Under the pieces are notes generated by a model. It searched no databases. It was not told the origin of the DNA and saw nothing but the letters and a program-made list of their open reading frames with translations. A stretch of DNA of 7,084 bases from an uncultured Lachnospiraceae bacterium (GTDB lineage: Bacteria; Bacillota; Clostridia; Lachnospirales; Lachnospiraceae), in contig USKC01000158.1 in assembly GCA_900555195.1 (NCBI GenBank), positions 1 to 7,084 on the forward strand. Reading direction: 5' to 3'. A program made the position numbers and the translations under genes. This document shows positions 1 to 7,084 of this stretch, piece by piece (position 1 is the stretch's first letter; every line of letters starts with the position of its first letter).

Positions 1-2065
1 GTTCTATTCCCTCTATCCCTTTGTTCTTTCCGGGAATCGTTCTGGCGCGGTTCAGTTCCTTTGCCAGCACCTTATACAGGATCTCATTCACCAGGGAGCT
101 TTTCCCTGAACCTGACACTCCTGTCACGCAGGTCAGCACTCCCAGGGGAAAACGGACATCAATATTTCTCAGATTATTTTCCGCGGCTCCCTTCACCTTA
201 ATCCAGCCGGCGGGTTTTCTTCGCTGTGCAGGAACAGGAATTTCCAATTCGCCGCTCAGATATTTTCCCGTGATGGAATCGGGATTATGCATCAGTTCTT
301 CGGCAGTGCCGCAGGCCACCACTTCTCCCCCGTGGGAACCGGCTCCCGGCCCGATATCCACAATATAATCCGCGGCCAGCATGGTGTCCTCGTCATGTTC
401 CACCACCAAAAGCGTGTTTCCCAGATCTCTCAGATTCTTCAGCGTATGAAGCAGCTTGTCATTATCCCGCTGATGAAGTCCTATGCTGGGTTCGTCCAGA
501 ATATAGCAGACACCCACCAGACCGGAACCGATCTGCGTCGCCAGGCGGATGCGCTGTGCTTCCCCGCCGGAAAGGGTTCCCGTTGCCCGGGCAAGAGACA
601 GATAATCCAGCCCCACATCCACCAGGAATCCCACTCTGGCTTTGATCTCTTTCAGGATCTGGTTTCCGATCAGTTCCTGCTGTTTCGTCAATTCCATCTC
701 GTCCAGGAAACGCTTCAGATTCCGTATGGACAGGGAAGTGATCTCATGGATGTTCTTTCCGCAGACCGTCACGGCCAGGGCCCCTTTCTTCAGACGCATG
801 CCCTTACATGCGGGACAAGGGGTGATGCTCATAAAGGTCTCATATTCCTGCTTGGAAATCTCGGAGGCGGTTTCCCGGTAACGCCTTTCCACACTCTTAA
901 TCAGCCCTTCAAAGGCCACCGGATAGATTCCCTTGCCGCGCTGTCCCTGATAATGCACTTCCACCTCGTGTCCATTGGTGCCGTGGAGCAGGATATTCTT
1001 CACCTTATCGCTGTACTTTTCAAAAGGCGTATCCAGGCTGAAGCCGTATTCCTTGGCCAGAGCCTGCAGGATCGCGTTGGTAAAGCTTCCCGGTTCATTG
1101 CAGGACTGCCAGCCCATGACAAGGATCGCTCCTTCATTAATGCTCTTACTCTTATCCGGGATCATCAGATCCACGTCGAATTCCATCCTATAGCCCAGCC
1201 CATAACATTCCGGACAGGCGCCAAAAGGATTGTTAAAGGAGAAACTTCTCGGTTCGATCTCTTCAATGCTGATTCCGCAGTCCGGGCAGGCAAAACTCTG
1301 GCTGAATGTCATAGGTTCGCCGCCGATCACATCCACCAGAAGCAGCCCCTCTGTCAGGGATATCACATTCTCAATGGAATCTGCCAACCGCCTTTCGATC
1401 CCTTCCTTCACCACCAGCCTGTCCACCACAATCTCTATATTATGCTTGATGTTCTTGTCCAGGTGAATGTCCTCGGAAAGCTCGTACATGCTGCCGTCCA
1501 CACGCACACGGACATAGCCGCTTCGCTTCGCGCGCTCCAGCACCTTTGCATGCTCCCCCTTCCTGCCTCTGACCACGGGAGCCAGCAGCTGGATACGGCT
1601 TCCTTCCGGCAGGGCCATGATCTGATCCACCATCTGATCCACAGACTGCTTTTTTATCTCCTTTCCGCATTTAGGGCAGTGCGGAATTCCGATTCGGGCA
1701 TACAGCAGACGAAAATAATCATAGATTTCCGTAACAGTGCCCACTGTGGAACGGGGATTCCGGTTTGTAGATTTCTGATCAATGGAAATGGCAGGAGAAA
1801 GCCCCTCGATCTTATCCACATTGGGCTTCTCCATCTGCCCCAGGAACTGACGGGCATAGGAAGACAAGGATTCCATATACCGCCTCTGCCCTTCCGCATA
1901 GATGGTATCAAAGGCCAGGGACGATTTGCCTGAACCTGACAGACCGGTGAGCACCACCAGCTCATTTCTTGGAATATCCAGGTCAATATTCTTCAGATTA
2001 TGTTCATTCGCCCCGCGGATCCTGATATAATCGCGCGGCCTCATCTTTATGCTTTCCTGCTCCAT
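1..2065 (-). CDS. uvrA: Excinuclease ABC subunit UvrA (3' end cut off by window edge)
   Basis: ATP-driven DNA damage sensor of nucleotide excision repair; as a cytoplasmic dimer it scans DNA and loads UvrB. The first 688 codons are present, against roughly 940 in the family, so the distal part of the second ATPase, including its zinc finger, signature and Walker B, lies outside. Visible in order: Walker A GLSGSGKS (residues 41-48), cysteine pairs C130/C133 and C417/C420, the CX2C-X20-CX2C zinc finger C260/C263/C284/C287, ABC signature LSGGE (498-502), Walker B with ILDEPS around D524/E525, and the second Walker A GVSGSGKS (649-656). All these motifs share one frame, so there is no sign of a frameshift. 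The start ATG at 2065 is preceded by AAGGAAGG at 5 nt; an internal ATG at residue 8 is a weaker alternative. It lies 122 nt after uvrB and is probably co-transcribed with it. Confidence 0.97.
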   Translation of the reverse strand, partial: MEQESIKMRPRDYIRIRGANEHNLKNIDLDIPRNELVVLTGLSGSGKSSLAFDTIYAEGQRRYMESLSSYARQFLGQMEKPNVDKIEGLSPAISIDQKSTNRNPRSTVGTVTEIYDYFRLLYARIGIPHCPKCGKEIKKQSVDQMVDQIMALPEGSRIQLLAPVVRGRKGEHAKVLERAKRSGYVRVRVDGSMYELSEDIHLDKNIKHNIEIVVDRLVVKEGIERRLADSIENVISLTEGLLLVDVIGGEPMTFSQSFACPDCGISIEEIEPRSFSFNNPFGACPECYGLGYRMEFDVDLMIPDKSKSINEGAILVMGWQSCNEPGSFTNAILQALAKEYGFSLDTPFEKYSDKVKNILLHGTNGHEVEVHYQGQRGKGIYPVAFEGLIKSVERRYRETASEISKQEYETFMSITPCPACKGMRLKKGALAVTVCGKNIHEITSLSIRNLKRFLDEMELTKQQELIGNQILKEIKARVGFLVDVGLDYLSLARATGTLSGGEAQRIRLATQIGSGLVGVCYILDEPSIGLHQRDNDKLLHTLKNLRDLGNTLLVVEHDEDTMLAADYIVDIGPGAGSHGGEVVACGTAEELMHNPDSITGKYLSGELEIPVPAQRRKPAGWIKVKGAAENNLRNIDVRFPLGVLTCVTGVSGSGKSSLVNEILYKVLAKELNRARTIPGKNKGIEGIE

Positions 2066-2070
2066 ACTTT

Positions 2071-2078
2071 CCTTCCTT
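2071..2078 (-). promoter_or_regulatory. Ribosome binding site of uvrA
   Basis: AAGGAAGG on the minus strand, 5 nt before the ATG at 2065-2063. It favours this ATG over the in-frame ATG seven codons downstream. Confidence 0.7.
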
Positions 2079-2187
2079 TTCTGCGGCCTGACACCGCTTT
2101 ATCTATATTCTTTCCATCGGCGCAACGTTCAAACGGGTCTGGCATGCTCTCTTCCGTTTCTGCCTTTGGCACCATCAATCCCGGCAG

Positions 2188-4176
2188 TCATTCCTTCATG
2201 CCTTCAAGCGTCTTCTTCAGTTCCACCATCTTATCTCTCAGTTCCGCTGCAGCTTCAAAATTCAGTTCGGCCGCAGCCTTCTTCATCTTCTTCTGTACAT
2301 CAGCAATCAGCTTCGTAAGTTCTTCTTCATCCATGGACTCCGGTTCCTTCTCAAAGCGTACCTCTTCCTTGGCGATTTCCTTAGAGATGCTGATCAGATC
2401 CCGCACGCTCTTCTTAATGGTCTGTGGCGTGATGCCATGTTCTTCGTTATATTTCTGCTGCAGCTGGCGCCTGCGGTTCGTCTCCTCAATGGCCGCCCGC
2501 ATGGAATCCGTCATATTATCCGCATACATGACCACATGGCCTTCCGCATTTCTGGCCGCCCTGCCAATGGTCTGTATCAGGGAGGTCTCCGAACGCAGGA
2601 AGCCTTCCTTATCCGCATCCAGGATCGCCACAAGGGATATCTCCGGAATGTCCAGCCCTTCCCGCAGCAGATTAATTCCCACCAGCACATCGAACACATC
2701 CAGACGCATATCCCGGATGATCTCCGAGCGTTCCAGCGTGTCTATATCCGAATGAAGGTACTTCACCCGGATTCCAACTTCCCGCATATAATCGGTCAGA
2801 TCTTCCGCCATCCGCTTGGTCAGAGTGGTAACCAGAATCTTATTATGCTTCTCCACCTCTTTGCGCACTTCGCCGATCAGATCGTCAATCTGTCCTTCCA
2901 CGGGACGCACTGAAATCTCCGGATCCAGAAGGCCGGTGGGACGGATGATCTGTTCCGCCCGGTTCAGTTCATGGGACGCTTCATACTCGGACGGCGTGGC
3001 GGACACGAACAGCATCTGATCAATATGCGCCTCGAATTCTTCAAAATTCAGCGGTCTGTTATCCAGCGCCGACGGCAGACGGAAGCCATACTCCACCAAC
3101 GTATTCTTCCTGGAGCGGTCCCCGGCGAACATCCCGCGTATCTGCGGAATCGTCATATGGGACTCGTCAATGATAATGAGGAAATCATCATCAAAGAAGT
3201 CCAGCAGGGTCATCGGCGGTTCTCCGGGAGCCGTCCCATTCAGATGACGGGAATAGTTCTCAATTCCGGAACAAACGCCCGTCTCTCTCAGCATTTCGAT
3301 GTCAAAGTTGGTTCTCTCAGAAATCCTCTGCGCTTCCAGCAGTTTGTCCTCTCCCTTAAAGTAGCGGATCCTTTCTTCCAGTTCCTTTTCAATATTATCG
3401 CAGGCAATATTGATCTTATCCTGGGAAACCACATAATGGGACGCAGGAAAAATCGCAATGTGCTGGAGCGTCGCATGCAGCTGGCCGTTCAGCGGATCCA
3501 CCTGGGCGATACGGTCGATCTCGTCGCCGAAAAATTCCACCCGAATCAGGTAATCCCCGCCTTCTGCCGGATTGATCTCGAGAACATCCCCTCTGACGCG
3601 GAAGCATCCCCGCCCCAGGTCCATATCGTTGCGGTCATACTGAATATTGATCAGTTCCCGTATCACCTCATCCCTTTCTTTCGTCATGCCGGGCCTGAGC
3701 GATACAATCATGTCCTTGTACTCGTCCGGGCTTCCCAGTCCATAGATACAGGATACGCTTGCCACCACAACCACATCGCGCCGCTCAGCCAGAGAAGCCG
3801 TAGCGGACAGCCTCAGTTTCTCGATCTCGTCGTTGATGGAGGAGTCCTTCGCAATATAAGTGTCCGAAGAAGGCACATAGGCCTCCGGCTGATAATAATC
3901 GTAGTAACTGACAAAATATTCTACCGCATTTTCCGGAAAAAATTCTTTAAATTCCCCATACAGCTGGCCAGCCAGCGTCTTATTGTGCGCGATCACAAGC
4001 GTTGGCTTATTCAAAGCAGCTATCACGTTCGCCATGGTGAATGTTTTCCCGGAACCGGTGACACCCAGAAGCGTCTGGAACTGATATCCCTTTTTAAACC
4101 CGTCCACCAGATCTGCGATCGCCTGGGGTTGGTCGCCGGTGGGCTGATACGGGGCATTTAAAACGAATTTATCCAT
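2188..4176 (-). CDS. uvrB: Excinuclease ABC subunit UvrB
   Basis: Helicase-like ATPase that UvrA delivers to lesions; it inserts a beta-hairpin between the strands, verifies damage and recruits UvrC. The product is 662 residues, normal full length. Visible: N-terminal [17 protein letters not shown], Walker A GVTGSGKT (38-45), the tyrosine-rich beta-hairpin [13 protein letters not shown] (90-102) running on to about 115, Walker B DESH (337-340), motif III-like SATP (392-395), motif [13 protein letters not shown] (501-512), motif [11 protein letters not shown] (535-543), and a C-terminal UVR coiled coil (about 615-655) that contacts UvrC. The frame stays open 11 codons further upstream, but those codons overlap the ribosome binding site, so ATG at 4176 is chosen. 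uvrA follows after 122 nt with no convincing promoter or terminator between, which suggests a uvrB-uvrA operon. A candidate promoter lies 50-80 nt upstream. Confidence 0.98.
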   Translation of the reverse strand: MDKFVLNAPYQPTGDQPQAIADLVDGFKKGYQFQTLLGVTGSGKTFTMANVIAALNKPTLVIAHNKTLAGQLYGEFKEFFPENAVEYFVSYYDYYQPEAYVPSSDTYIAKDSSINDEIEKLRLSATASLAERRDVVVVASVSCIYGLGSPDEYKDMIVSLRPGMTKERDEVIRELINIQYDRNDMDLGRGCFRVRGDVLEINPAEGGDYLIRVEFFGDEIDRIAQVDPLNGQLHATLQHIAIFPASHYVVSQDKINIACDNIEKELEERIRYFKGEDKLLEAQRISERTNFDIEMLRETGVCSGIENYSRHLNGTAPGEPPMTLLDFFDDDFLIIIDESHMTIPQIRGMFAGDRSRKNTLVEYGFRLPSALDNRPLNFEEFEAHIDQMLFVSATPSEYEASHELNRAEQIIRPTGLLDPEISVRPVEGQIDDLIGEVRKEVEKHNKILVTTLTKRMAEDLTDYMREVGIRVKYLHSDIDTLERSEIIRDMRLDVFDVLVGINLLREGLDIPEISLVAILDADKEGFLRSETSLIQTIGRAARNAEGHVVMYADNMTDSMRAAIEETNRRRQLQQKYNEEHGITPQTIKKSVRDLISISKEIAKEEVRFEKEPESMDEEELTKLIADVQKKMKKAAAELNFEAAAELRDKMVELKKTLEGMKE

Positions 4177-4186
4177 AGCAAAATCT

Positions 4187-4191
4187 CTCCT
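4187..4191 (-). promoter_or_regulatory. Ribosome binding site of uvrB
   Basis: AGGAG inside AAAGGAGAG on the minus strand, ending 10 nt before the ATG at 4176. It falls inside the upstream extension of the open frame, so it fixes the start at MDKFVL and not at the earlier ATG at 4209. Confidence 0.7.
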
Positions 4192-4225
4192 TTGTGACTT
4201 TTGATACATTCAATTATCAGCCACC

Positions 4226-4256
4226 TTTAAAAATTCATTCGTAACGAAAATGTCAA
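4226..4256 (-). promoter_or_regulatory. Candidate uvrB promoter with a palindrome in its spacer
   Basis: A perfect -35 hexamer TTGACA is read on the minus strand at 4256-4251. The -10 is poorer: TTTTTA with a 17-nt spacer (4233-4228) or TTTAAA with a 19-nt spacer (4231-4226). A better-looking GATAAT at 4218-4213 lies too far away to pair with this -35. Inside the spacer is the perfect inverted repeat TTCGT-N-ACGAA (4238-4248), which is where a repressor operator would be expected. uvrB is commonly an SOS gene in bacteria, but this site does not match the usual Firmicute LexA box (GAAC-N4-GTTC). The promoter call is an inference from hexamer match and position only. Confidence 0.4.
4238..4248. 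promoter_or_regulatory. Possible operator: 11-base palindrome upstream of uvrB
   Basis: TTCGTAACGAA reads as 5-base arms around a single central base. Its core TCGTAACG recurs in the same orientation at 4325-4332, 86 bases away, where the arms are broken (ATCGTAACGTA). It sits 62-72 bases upstream of the uvrB start and within the candidate promoter spacer. No regulator can be named. Confidence 0.3.
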
Positions 4257-4261
4257 AATCA

Positions 4262-4286
4262 GAAAAAATACTGCCTTATATCAGGC
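4262..4286 (-). terminator. Weak terminator-like hairpin after the DUF1016 pseudogene
   Basis: On the minus strand GCCT-GATATA-AGGC (4286-4273) forms a 4-bp stem followed by AGTA and a run of six T (4267-4262). The stem is short, so termination would be inefficient. Its place, after the pseudogene stop and just before the candidate uvrB promoter, suits a terminator. The GCCT arm can instead pair within a 7-bp stem, GGCTTTT/AAAAGCC (4312-4306 with 4290-4284, 15-nt loop); the two folds exclude each other. Confidence 0.3.
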
Positions 4287-4368
4287 TTTTCACAATTTGC
4301 TTACTAAAAGCCACAAAATATAAATCGTAACGTACTACAAAACACTCTATCGAGCATTCATCTACTCT

Positions 4369-5102
4369 CTATTCAAAATTTTTATCTTCCAATAATTTTT
4401 GTAATTCTTCTTTACTGGGAAGCACCGTCTCGTATTTACTTGCAAATATTTGATTGTTATCTTCAGGCAACGTCATCTGCACAATAGCATCTTTCTTGTC
4501 TTTGCAAATGATAATTCCGATTGTTGAGTTTTCATCATCCAATTTGACTTTTCGATCATCTGGCCTTCTTTTGCAAGACGCATTACTTCTTCTTTATCTC
4601 TACTTAACGCAAGCCGCTCATAAAGTGAACTTCCATACTGCCGCGCCAGTTCATCTTTACTCCAACCATTTCTATATGACTCTATTTCATAAAAATGACG
4701 TTCGTCAACATAATTTATCCTCATAAGAATAAGATAATGAGACCAACTCAAATAGAATTTTCTCCCTTCCTGAGTAGCTGGAAGTTTTTCAGATTGGGGA
4801 AATGGCGTTTCCCCAATTGAGTCTTTGGAATAAACCAGATAAAATTTACGCATCAGTTTTAAATTATCGTATGAATATCCTCTTCCAAATTTCTGTGTCA
4901 ATCTCTGAGATAATTCTTTCAAAATATACTTTCCATATGCTGCACGTTCTTTTCCGTCCTGTTCTTCTTCAACAATCATCCTTCCTGCTTCGTAATAAGA
5001 ATATACCATTGTCATATTTACTGCCGTAGCCAAATTTGCTTTGGCGCTTTGGAACAATTCTATTACTTTGTTGTAGAAAGTTTCATTTTGAATATTATCC
5101 AT
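4369..5102 (-). pseudogene. DUF1016 / YhcG-type PD-(D/E)xK nuclease, internally deleted
   Basis: The first 185 codons match the DUF1016 N-terminal domain as I know the family: an opening helical region, GRGYSYDNLKLMRKFY (73-88), SWSHYLILMRI (119-129) and SSLYERLALSRDKEEV (158-173). After QMIEK (181-185) this frame drifts into unrelated sequence and stops at 4473. The next frame, from 4557 to the TAG at 4369, encodes 62 residues that match the C-terminal end of the same family: DRKVKLDDENSTIGIIICKD, then TLPEDNNQIFASKY. The nuclease core between them, roughly 90-130 residues in intact relatives including the PD-(D/E)xK catalytic residues, is absent. The join therefore carries both a deletion and a frame change, and no active nuclease can be made. 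Start at 5102 is chosen because AAAGGGG precedes it; the ATG at 5135 has no such site. Family function is uncertain; members often occur near restriction loci and on mobile islands. The gene is AT-rich. Confidence 0.85.
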
Positions 5103-5111
5103 ATGTTTGCA

Positions 5112-5118
5112 CCCCTTT
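5112..5118 (-). promoter_or_regulatory. Ribosome binding site of the DUF1016 pseudogene
   Basis: AAAGGGG on the minus strand, 9 nt before the ATG at 5102. It supports the shorter N-terminus beginning MDNIQNETF. Confidence 0.5.
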
Positions 5119-5355
5119 AGAACCCCATATGTCATTCTAAATTATTGTTTCTGTTTTTCTCCACTTTATCTTAACTTTGCTACTTTTATATCTCCTTATT
5201 ATCTTTTTCCTTACCCACTCTAATAAAAAATACCCTTATTTCCTCTTCCCCTTTATATCTTTTGCTTTTTCACTTTAATTATCTATCATTTTTGAAATTT
5301 CAGGTAAGTTTTCGTATTATCCCTATGTATGCTGTAACATCTTTTCCAGAAAAAG

Positions 5356-5386
5356 AGTATAGCACATCCTCTTTAAAAAGTATAGC
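5356..5386 (-). promoter_or_regulatory. Candidate promoter: paired GCTATACT boxes
   Basis: Reading the minus strand, GCTATACT occurs at 5386-5379 and again at 5363-5356, 23 bases apart. The second forms an extended -10 (TGC then TATACT), and the first falls almost where its -35 would be but matches TTGACA poorly. If used, it would drive the DUF1016 gene with a leader of about 250 nt. Evidence is motif only. Confidence 0.25.
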
Positions 5387-5435
5387 CAAATCCAAACATT
5401 TGTTCCCCTATTGCCGCCTGTTCAGCCTTTTGCAC

Positions 5436-5474
5436 AAAAAAGCAGCGAAAAGGGGCGACCGTTTCGGTCCCCCC
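5436..5474 (-). terminator. Rho-independent terminator after the S41 protease gene
   Basis: On the minus strand GGGG-G-GACCG, loop AAA, CGGTC-G-CCCC (5474-5452) gives a 5-bp plus 4-bp GC-rich stem with one G-G mismatch. It is followed at once by TTTT (5451-5448), then CGCTGC and six T (5441-5436). It lies 50 nt after the protease stop and separates the envelope genes from the DUF1016 remnant. Confidence 0.8.
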
Positions 5475-5480
5475 TCATCC

Positions 5481-5506
5481 GGATGCCGCATATTCATGCG
5501 GCATTC
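5481..5506 (-). other. Perfect hairpin just before the S41 terminator
   Basis: ATGCCGCAT (5483-5491) pairs perfectly with ATGCGGCAT (5496-5504) around a 4-base loop, and the stem extends two more pairs if a G-U is allowed. No T run follows, so alone it is not a terminator. It may protect the mRNA 3' end or assist the terminator hairpin that follows. Confidence 0.6.
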
Positions 5507-5523
5507 CGTCCTCTCTTCTTTTC

Positions 5524-6783
5524 TCAGTTCTCCGTTCCTTCTTCCGTCTCCGCTTCACCCAGCTTCTCATTCATAATCTCAATCGCCCTGTTGAGCTGAT
5601 TATCCACATTATCATTATAATAGGCATCTGCATCAAATGCTACTTCCTCATCCGGCTCGATTCCCACTTCATGAATATCATTGCCGTTGGGTGTAAAGTA
5701 ATGGCTCACCGTCAGTTTTACCGCAGAACCATCCGTCAGGGAAATGATTCTCTGCACGATCCCTTTTCCAAAGGTGGTGGTACCGACCAGCGTTCCAATC
5801 CCGTAATCCTTAATCGCTCCAGCCAGAATCTCAGAAGCGCTGGCGCTTCCGCCGTCCACGAGAACCACCAATTCTTCTTTCATCTCTTTGTCTCCGTCAC
5901 AGCTGTATTCCGTGCGGTTTCCTTCTTTATCTTCCGTATAGACGATCAGCCCCTTCGGAAGAATCTGACGCGCGATATCGCAGACCGTCACCAGATTGCC
6001 TCCCGGATTGCCCCGCAGATCCAGGATCAGCCCTTCCATTCCCTGCCCTCTGCATACAGCCAGCGCCTCCGTGAACTGATCCAGCGTAACCGTATCAAAC
6101 TCCGTGATCTGAATGTATCCAATCCGCTCATCCAGCATCTCCTGGTTTACGGTGGGGCTTTCCACCTTTCTGCGTTCCACATCAATTTCAAGATAATCCG
6201 ATTCGCCGTCCCGGATGATCGTCAGATGCACGGTCGTGCCTTCTTCCCCTTTCACCAGGCTCGTTACCTGCGTCAACTCCATCCCCTGTACTTCTTCTCC
6301 ATCCACCTTGTACAGCAGATCTCCGGCCCGCAGGCCGCTTTCCTGTGCAGGCGTTCCTTCTATGATTCCCGTCAGCTTGGGCAGGGAAGTATCCGCATCG
6401 ATTCCGATATAGGCGCCGATTCCATAATAGATCCCTTCCGTCTTATCTTCCACTTCCGCCAGTTCTTCCGGGGAATAGTAGGTGGAATACGGATCCCCCA
6501 AGGCTTCCACAAGTCCTTTATACACTCCATTTTCAAGCGTTTCTTCATCCGCGCCTTCCAAATAGTACTTGTCAATGGTCTCTTCCAGCACGCCGATCTT
6601 ATTCAGGGTCTCCTGCGTCGCCACGCTTCCTTCATCTGCGCTCTCCGACACAGCGGTTTCCTGCGCTCCATAGAGTCCTAGAAAATTCCACAGTGAGCTT
6701 CCCAAATAGATGCCGCAAGCCACCAGAGCCACTCCCAGCACACCTGATAACACTCCTCCCCAGAAGCTTTTCTTATTTTTCAT
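5524..6783 (-). CDS. S41 carboxy-terminal processing protease with PDZ domain (CtpA/CtpB/Prc type)
   Basis: Membrane-anchored serine protease acting on the outer face of the membrane, where the family trims or degrades envelope proteins. It has 419 residues, typical size. Visible: basic N-terminus and hydrophobic anchor (about 7-38); helical N-region with DPYSTYYSP (97-105); PDZ domain (about 117-195) with GTPAQESGLRAGD (143-155); protease core with GLILDLRGNPGG (251-262), the nucleophile region GGSASASEI (311-319), and FGKGIVQ (338-344). By alignment with E. coli Prc and B. subtilis CtpB, the catalytic Ser-Lys-Gln set is S315, K340 and Q344, all present. The C-terminus is an acidic tail. LVAC at 20-23 resembles a lipobox, but hydrophobic sequence continues after C23, so a transmembrane anchor is likelier. 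AGGAGG precedes the ATG by 5 nt. It follows an M23 peptidase gene; a cell-wall hydrolase substrate is an attractive inference only. Confidence 0.95.
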   Translation of the reverse strand: MKNKKSFWGGVLSGVLGVALVACGIYLGSSLWNFLGLYGAQETAVSESADEGSVATQETLNKIGVLEETIDKYYLEGADEETLENGVYKGLVEALGDPYSTYYSPEELAEVEDKTEGIYYGIGAYIGIDADTSLPKLTGIIEGTPAQESGLRAGDLLYKVDGEEVQGMELTQVTSLVKGEEGTTVHLTIIRDGESDYLEIDVERRKVESPTVNQEMLDERIGYIQITEFDTVTLDQFTEALAVCRGQGMEGLILDLRGNPGGNLVTVCDIARQILPKGLIVYTEDKEGNRTEYSCDGDKEMKEELVVLVDGGSASASEILAGAIKDYGIGTLVGTTTFGKGIVQRIISLTDGSAVKLTVSHYFTPNGNDIHEVGIEPDEEVAFDADAYYNDNVDNQLNRAIEIMNEKLGEAETEEGTEN

Positions 6784-6788
6784 CCTGT

Positions 6789-6794
6789 CCTCCT
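6789..6794 (-). promoter_or_regulatory. Ribosome binding site of the S41 protease gene
   Basis: AGGAGG within AAGGAGGACAGG on the minus strand, 5 nt before the ATG at 6783. It is the strongest such site in the window and fixes the start. Confidence 0.8.
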
Positions 6795-6804
6795 TGCCTG
6801 CCGG

Positions 6805-6856
6805 AAAAGCCTGAACGCCGAATTTGGGCCATCCTTTTGGCCCGCCTCCGGCGTCC
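6805..6856 (-). other. Long stem-loop between the M23 and S41 genes
   Basis: On the minus strand GGACGCCG (6856-6849) pairs with CGGCGTTC (6820-6813) over 8 bp including one G-U, and GGGCC (6843-6839) pairs with GGCCC (6830-6826) around an 8-base loop; 5-base bulges lie between the two stems. The second pair is a mismatch on the plus strand and G-U only in minus-strand RNA, which agrees with the direction of transcription. Only four T follow (6808-6805), so it could be a leaky terminator for the M23 gene or an RNA processing or stability element ahead of the protease gene. Confidence 0.5.
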
Positions 6857-6888
6857 TTTCCTGCTTAATAATAATATATCGCCATCCG

Positions 6889-7084
6889 TTACAAATAATT
6901 CCACGGATTTACATACTCGCCATTCAGCCTTACGCTGAAATGCAGGTGGGGGCCTGTGGAGCGTCCTGTAGAGCCCACAGCGGCAATCGTCTCTCCCTTG
7001 GATACTGTCTGGCCTGCGCTCACATACAGCGCCGAAGCATGCATATAAATCGTATACAGCCCGTCCCCATGATTTATCATGACA
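6889..7084 (-). CDS. M23 family zinc metallopeptidase, C-terminal end only
   Basis: Peptidoglycan endopeptidase domain, or a catalytically dead hydrolase activator of EnvC/NlpD type, acting outside the cytoplasmic membrane. Only the last 64 codons and the TAA stop are in the window. They hold the typical end of the lysostaphin-like fold: [13 protein letters not shown], the turn [17 protein letters not shown], then GPHLHF with its HxH motif (second His codon at 6942-6940), and NPWNYL at the very C-terminus. The conserved histidine of the YxH motif is present. The H-x3-D zinc motif would lie upstream and cannot be checked, so I cannot tell whether the enzyme is active. The S41 protease gene begins 105 nt downstream; in many Firmicutes such a peptidase sits behind ftsEX and ahead of this protease. 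Confidence 0.93.
   Translation of the reverse strand, partial: VMINHGDGLYTIYMHASALYVSAGQTVSKGETIAAVGSTGRSTGPHLHFSVRLNGEYVNPWNYL

Larger units (their letters stand above)
5103..5435. other. AT-rich gap upstream of the DUF1016 pseudogene; no gene seen
   Basis: Neither strand carries a convincing coding region: open frames here are short, lack family resemblance and lack a good ribosome binding site. On the minus strand the stretch is purine-rich with many A runs, typical of an untranslated leader. An AAGGAGATATA at about 5191-5201 looks like a ribosome binding site but has no start codon at a sensible distance. The only promoter-like element I can point to is the pair of GCTATACT boxes at 5356-5386. 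Confidence 0.6.

Noticed and set aside
287..1933. 548-codon open frame on the plus strand
   Set aside because: It lies entirely antisense to uvrA, which carries all family motifs in one minus-strand frame. The plus-strand product shows no recognisable domain and is rich in His, Gln and Arg, as is usual for antisense shadows.
2102..2133. Possible separate uvrA promoter (TTGAAC with TATAGA)
   Set aside because: The spacer is 20 nt and both hexamers match the consensus at only four positions. Co-transcription with uvrB is simpler.
2047..2175. 42-codon minus-strand open frame between uvrB and uvrA, overlapping the uvrA start
   Set aside because: It begins with ATG and could in principle couple translation, but it has no good ribosome binding site and no recognisable sequence; a frame this short arises easily by chance.
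2971..4161. 396-codon open frame on the plus strand
   Set aside because: Antisense shadow of uvrB, with no ribosome binding site of note and no family resemblance.
4548..4557. Programmed ribosomal frameshift restoring the DUF1016 protein
   Set aside because: A frameshift would join the ends but could not restore the missing core, and no slippery heptamer plus structure is evident.
4473..5102. A complete 209-residue DUF1016-like protein
   Set aside because: The open frame is continuous, but its last 24 residues are out-of-frame sequence of the family's C-terminal part; the nuclease core is missing, so it is annotated as a pseudogene.
5671..6681. 336-codon open frame on the plus strand
   Set aside because: Antisense shadow of the S41 protease gene.
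1..7084. CRISPR array, tRNA, rRNA or insertion sequence
   Set aside because: No regularly spaced repeats, cloverleaf-like sequence, rRNA motifs, transposase or terminal inverted repeats were seen on either strand.

Overview
The window looks like chromosomal DNA of a Firmicute, most plausibly a Clostridia/Lachnospiraceae-type bacterium. The basis is purine-rich AGGAGG-type ribosome binding sites, Gram-positive-style UvrA and UvrB sequences, and the gene order (a cell-wall M23 peptidase, a PDZ-S41 protease, uvrB, uvrA). I cannot name a species. Every supported gene lies on the minus strand, so transcription runs from high to low coordinates.

Layout in the direction of transcription: (1) 7084-6889, the C-terminal end of an M23 zinc peptidase that enters from outside the window. 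(2) 6888-6784, a short gap holding a long imperfect stem-loop. (3) 6783-5524, a complete membrane-anchored S41 carboxy-terminal processing protease, followed by two hairpins, the second with a U-rich tail (5506-5436). (4) 5435-5103, an AT-rich gap with no convincing gene. (5) 5102-4369, a decayed DUF1016 (YhcG-type) nuclease gene that has lost its middle and is out of frame across the join. (6) 4368-4177, a short gap with a weak terminator-like hairpin and a candidate uvrB promoter; an 11-base palindrome sits in the promoter spacer. (7) 4176-2188, complete uvrB. (8) 2065 to the left edge, uvrA, intact for 688 codons and then cut by the window edge.

UvrA and UvrB are the damage-recognition half of nucleotide excision repair: UvrA2 loads UvrB on damaged DNA and UvrC, not in this window, makes the cuts. 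The M23 and S41 proteins belong to cell-envelope maintenance; in many Firmicutes they follow ftsEX and lie near uvrBA. The DUF1016 remnant is visibly richer in A+T than its neighbours (18 G/C of 60 in 4861-4920, against 35 of 60 in 3541-3600, counted by hand), so it looks like an acquired cassette dropped between the envelope genes and the repair genes and now decaying.

I do not see an undescribed multi-gene system here. The items most worth a second look are the deletion join in the DUF1016 pseudogene and the palindrome in the uvrB promoter.
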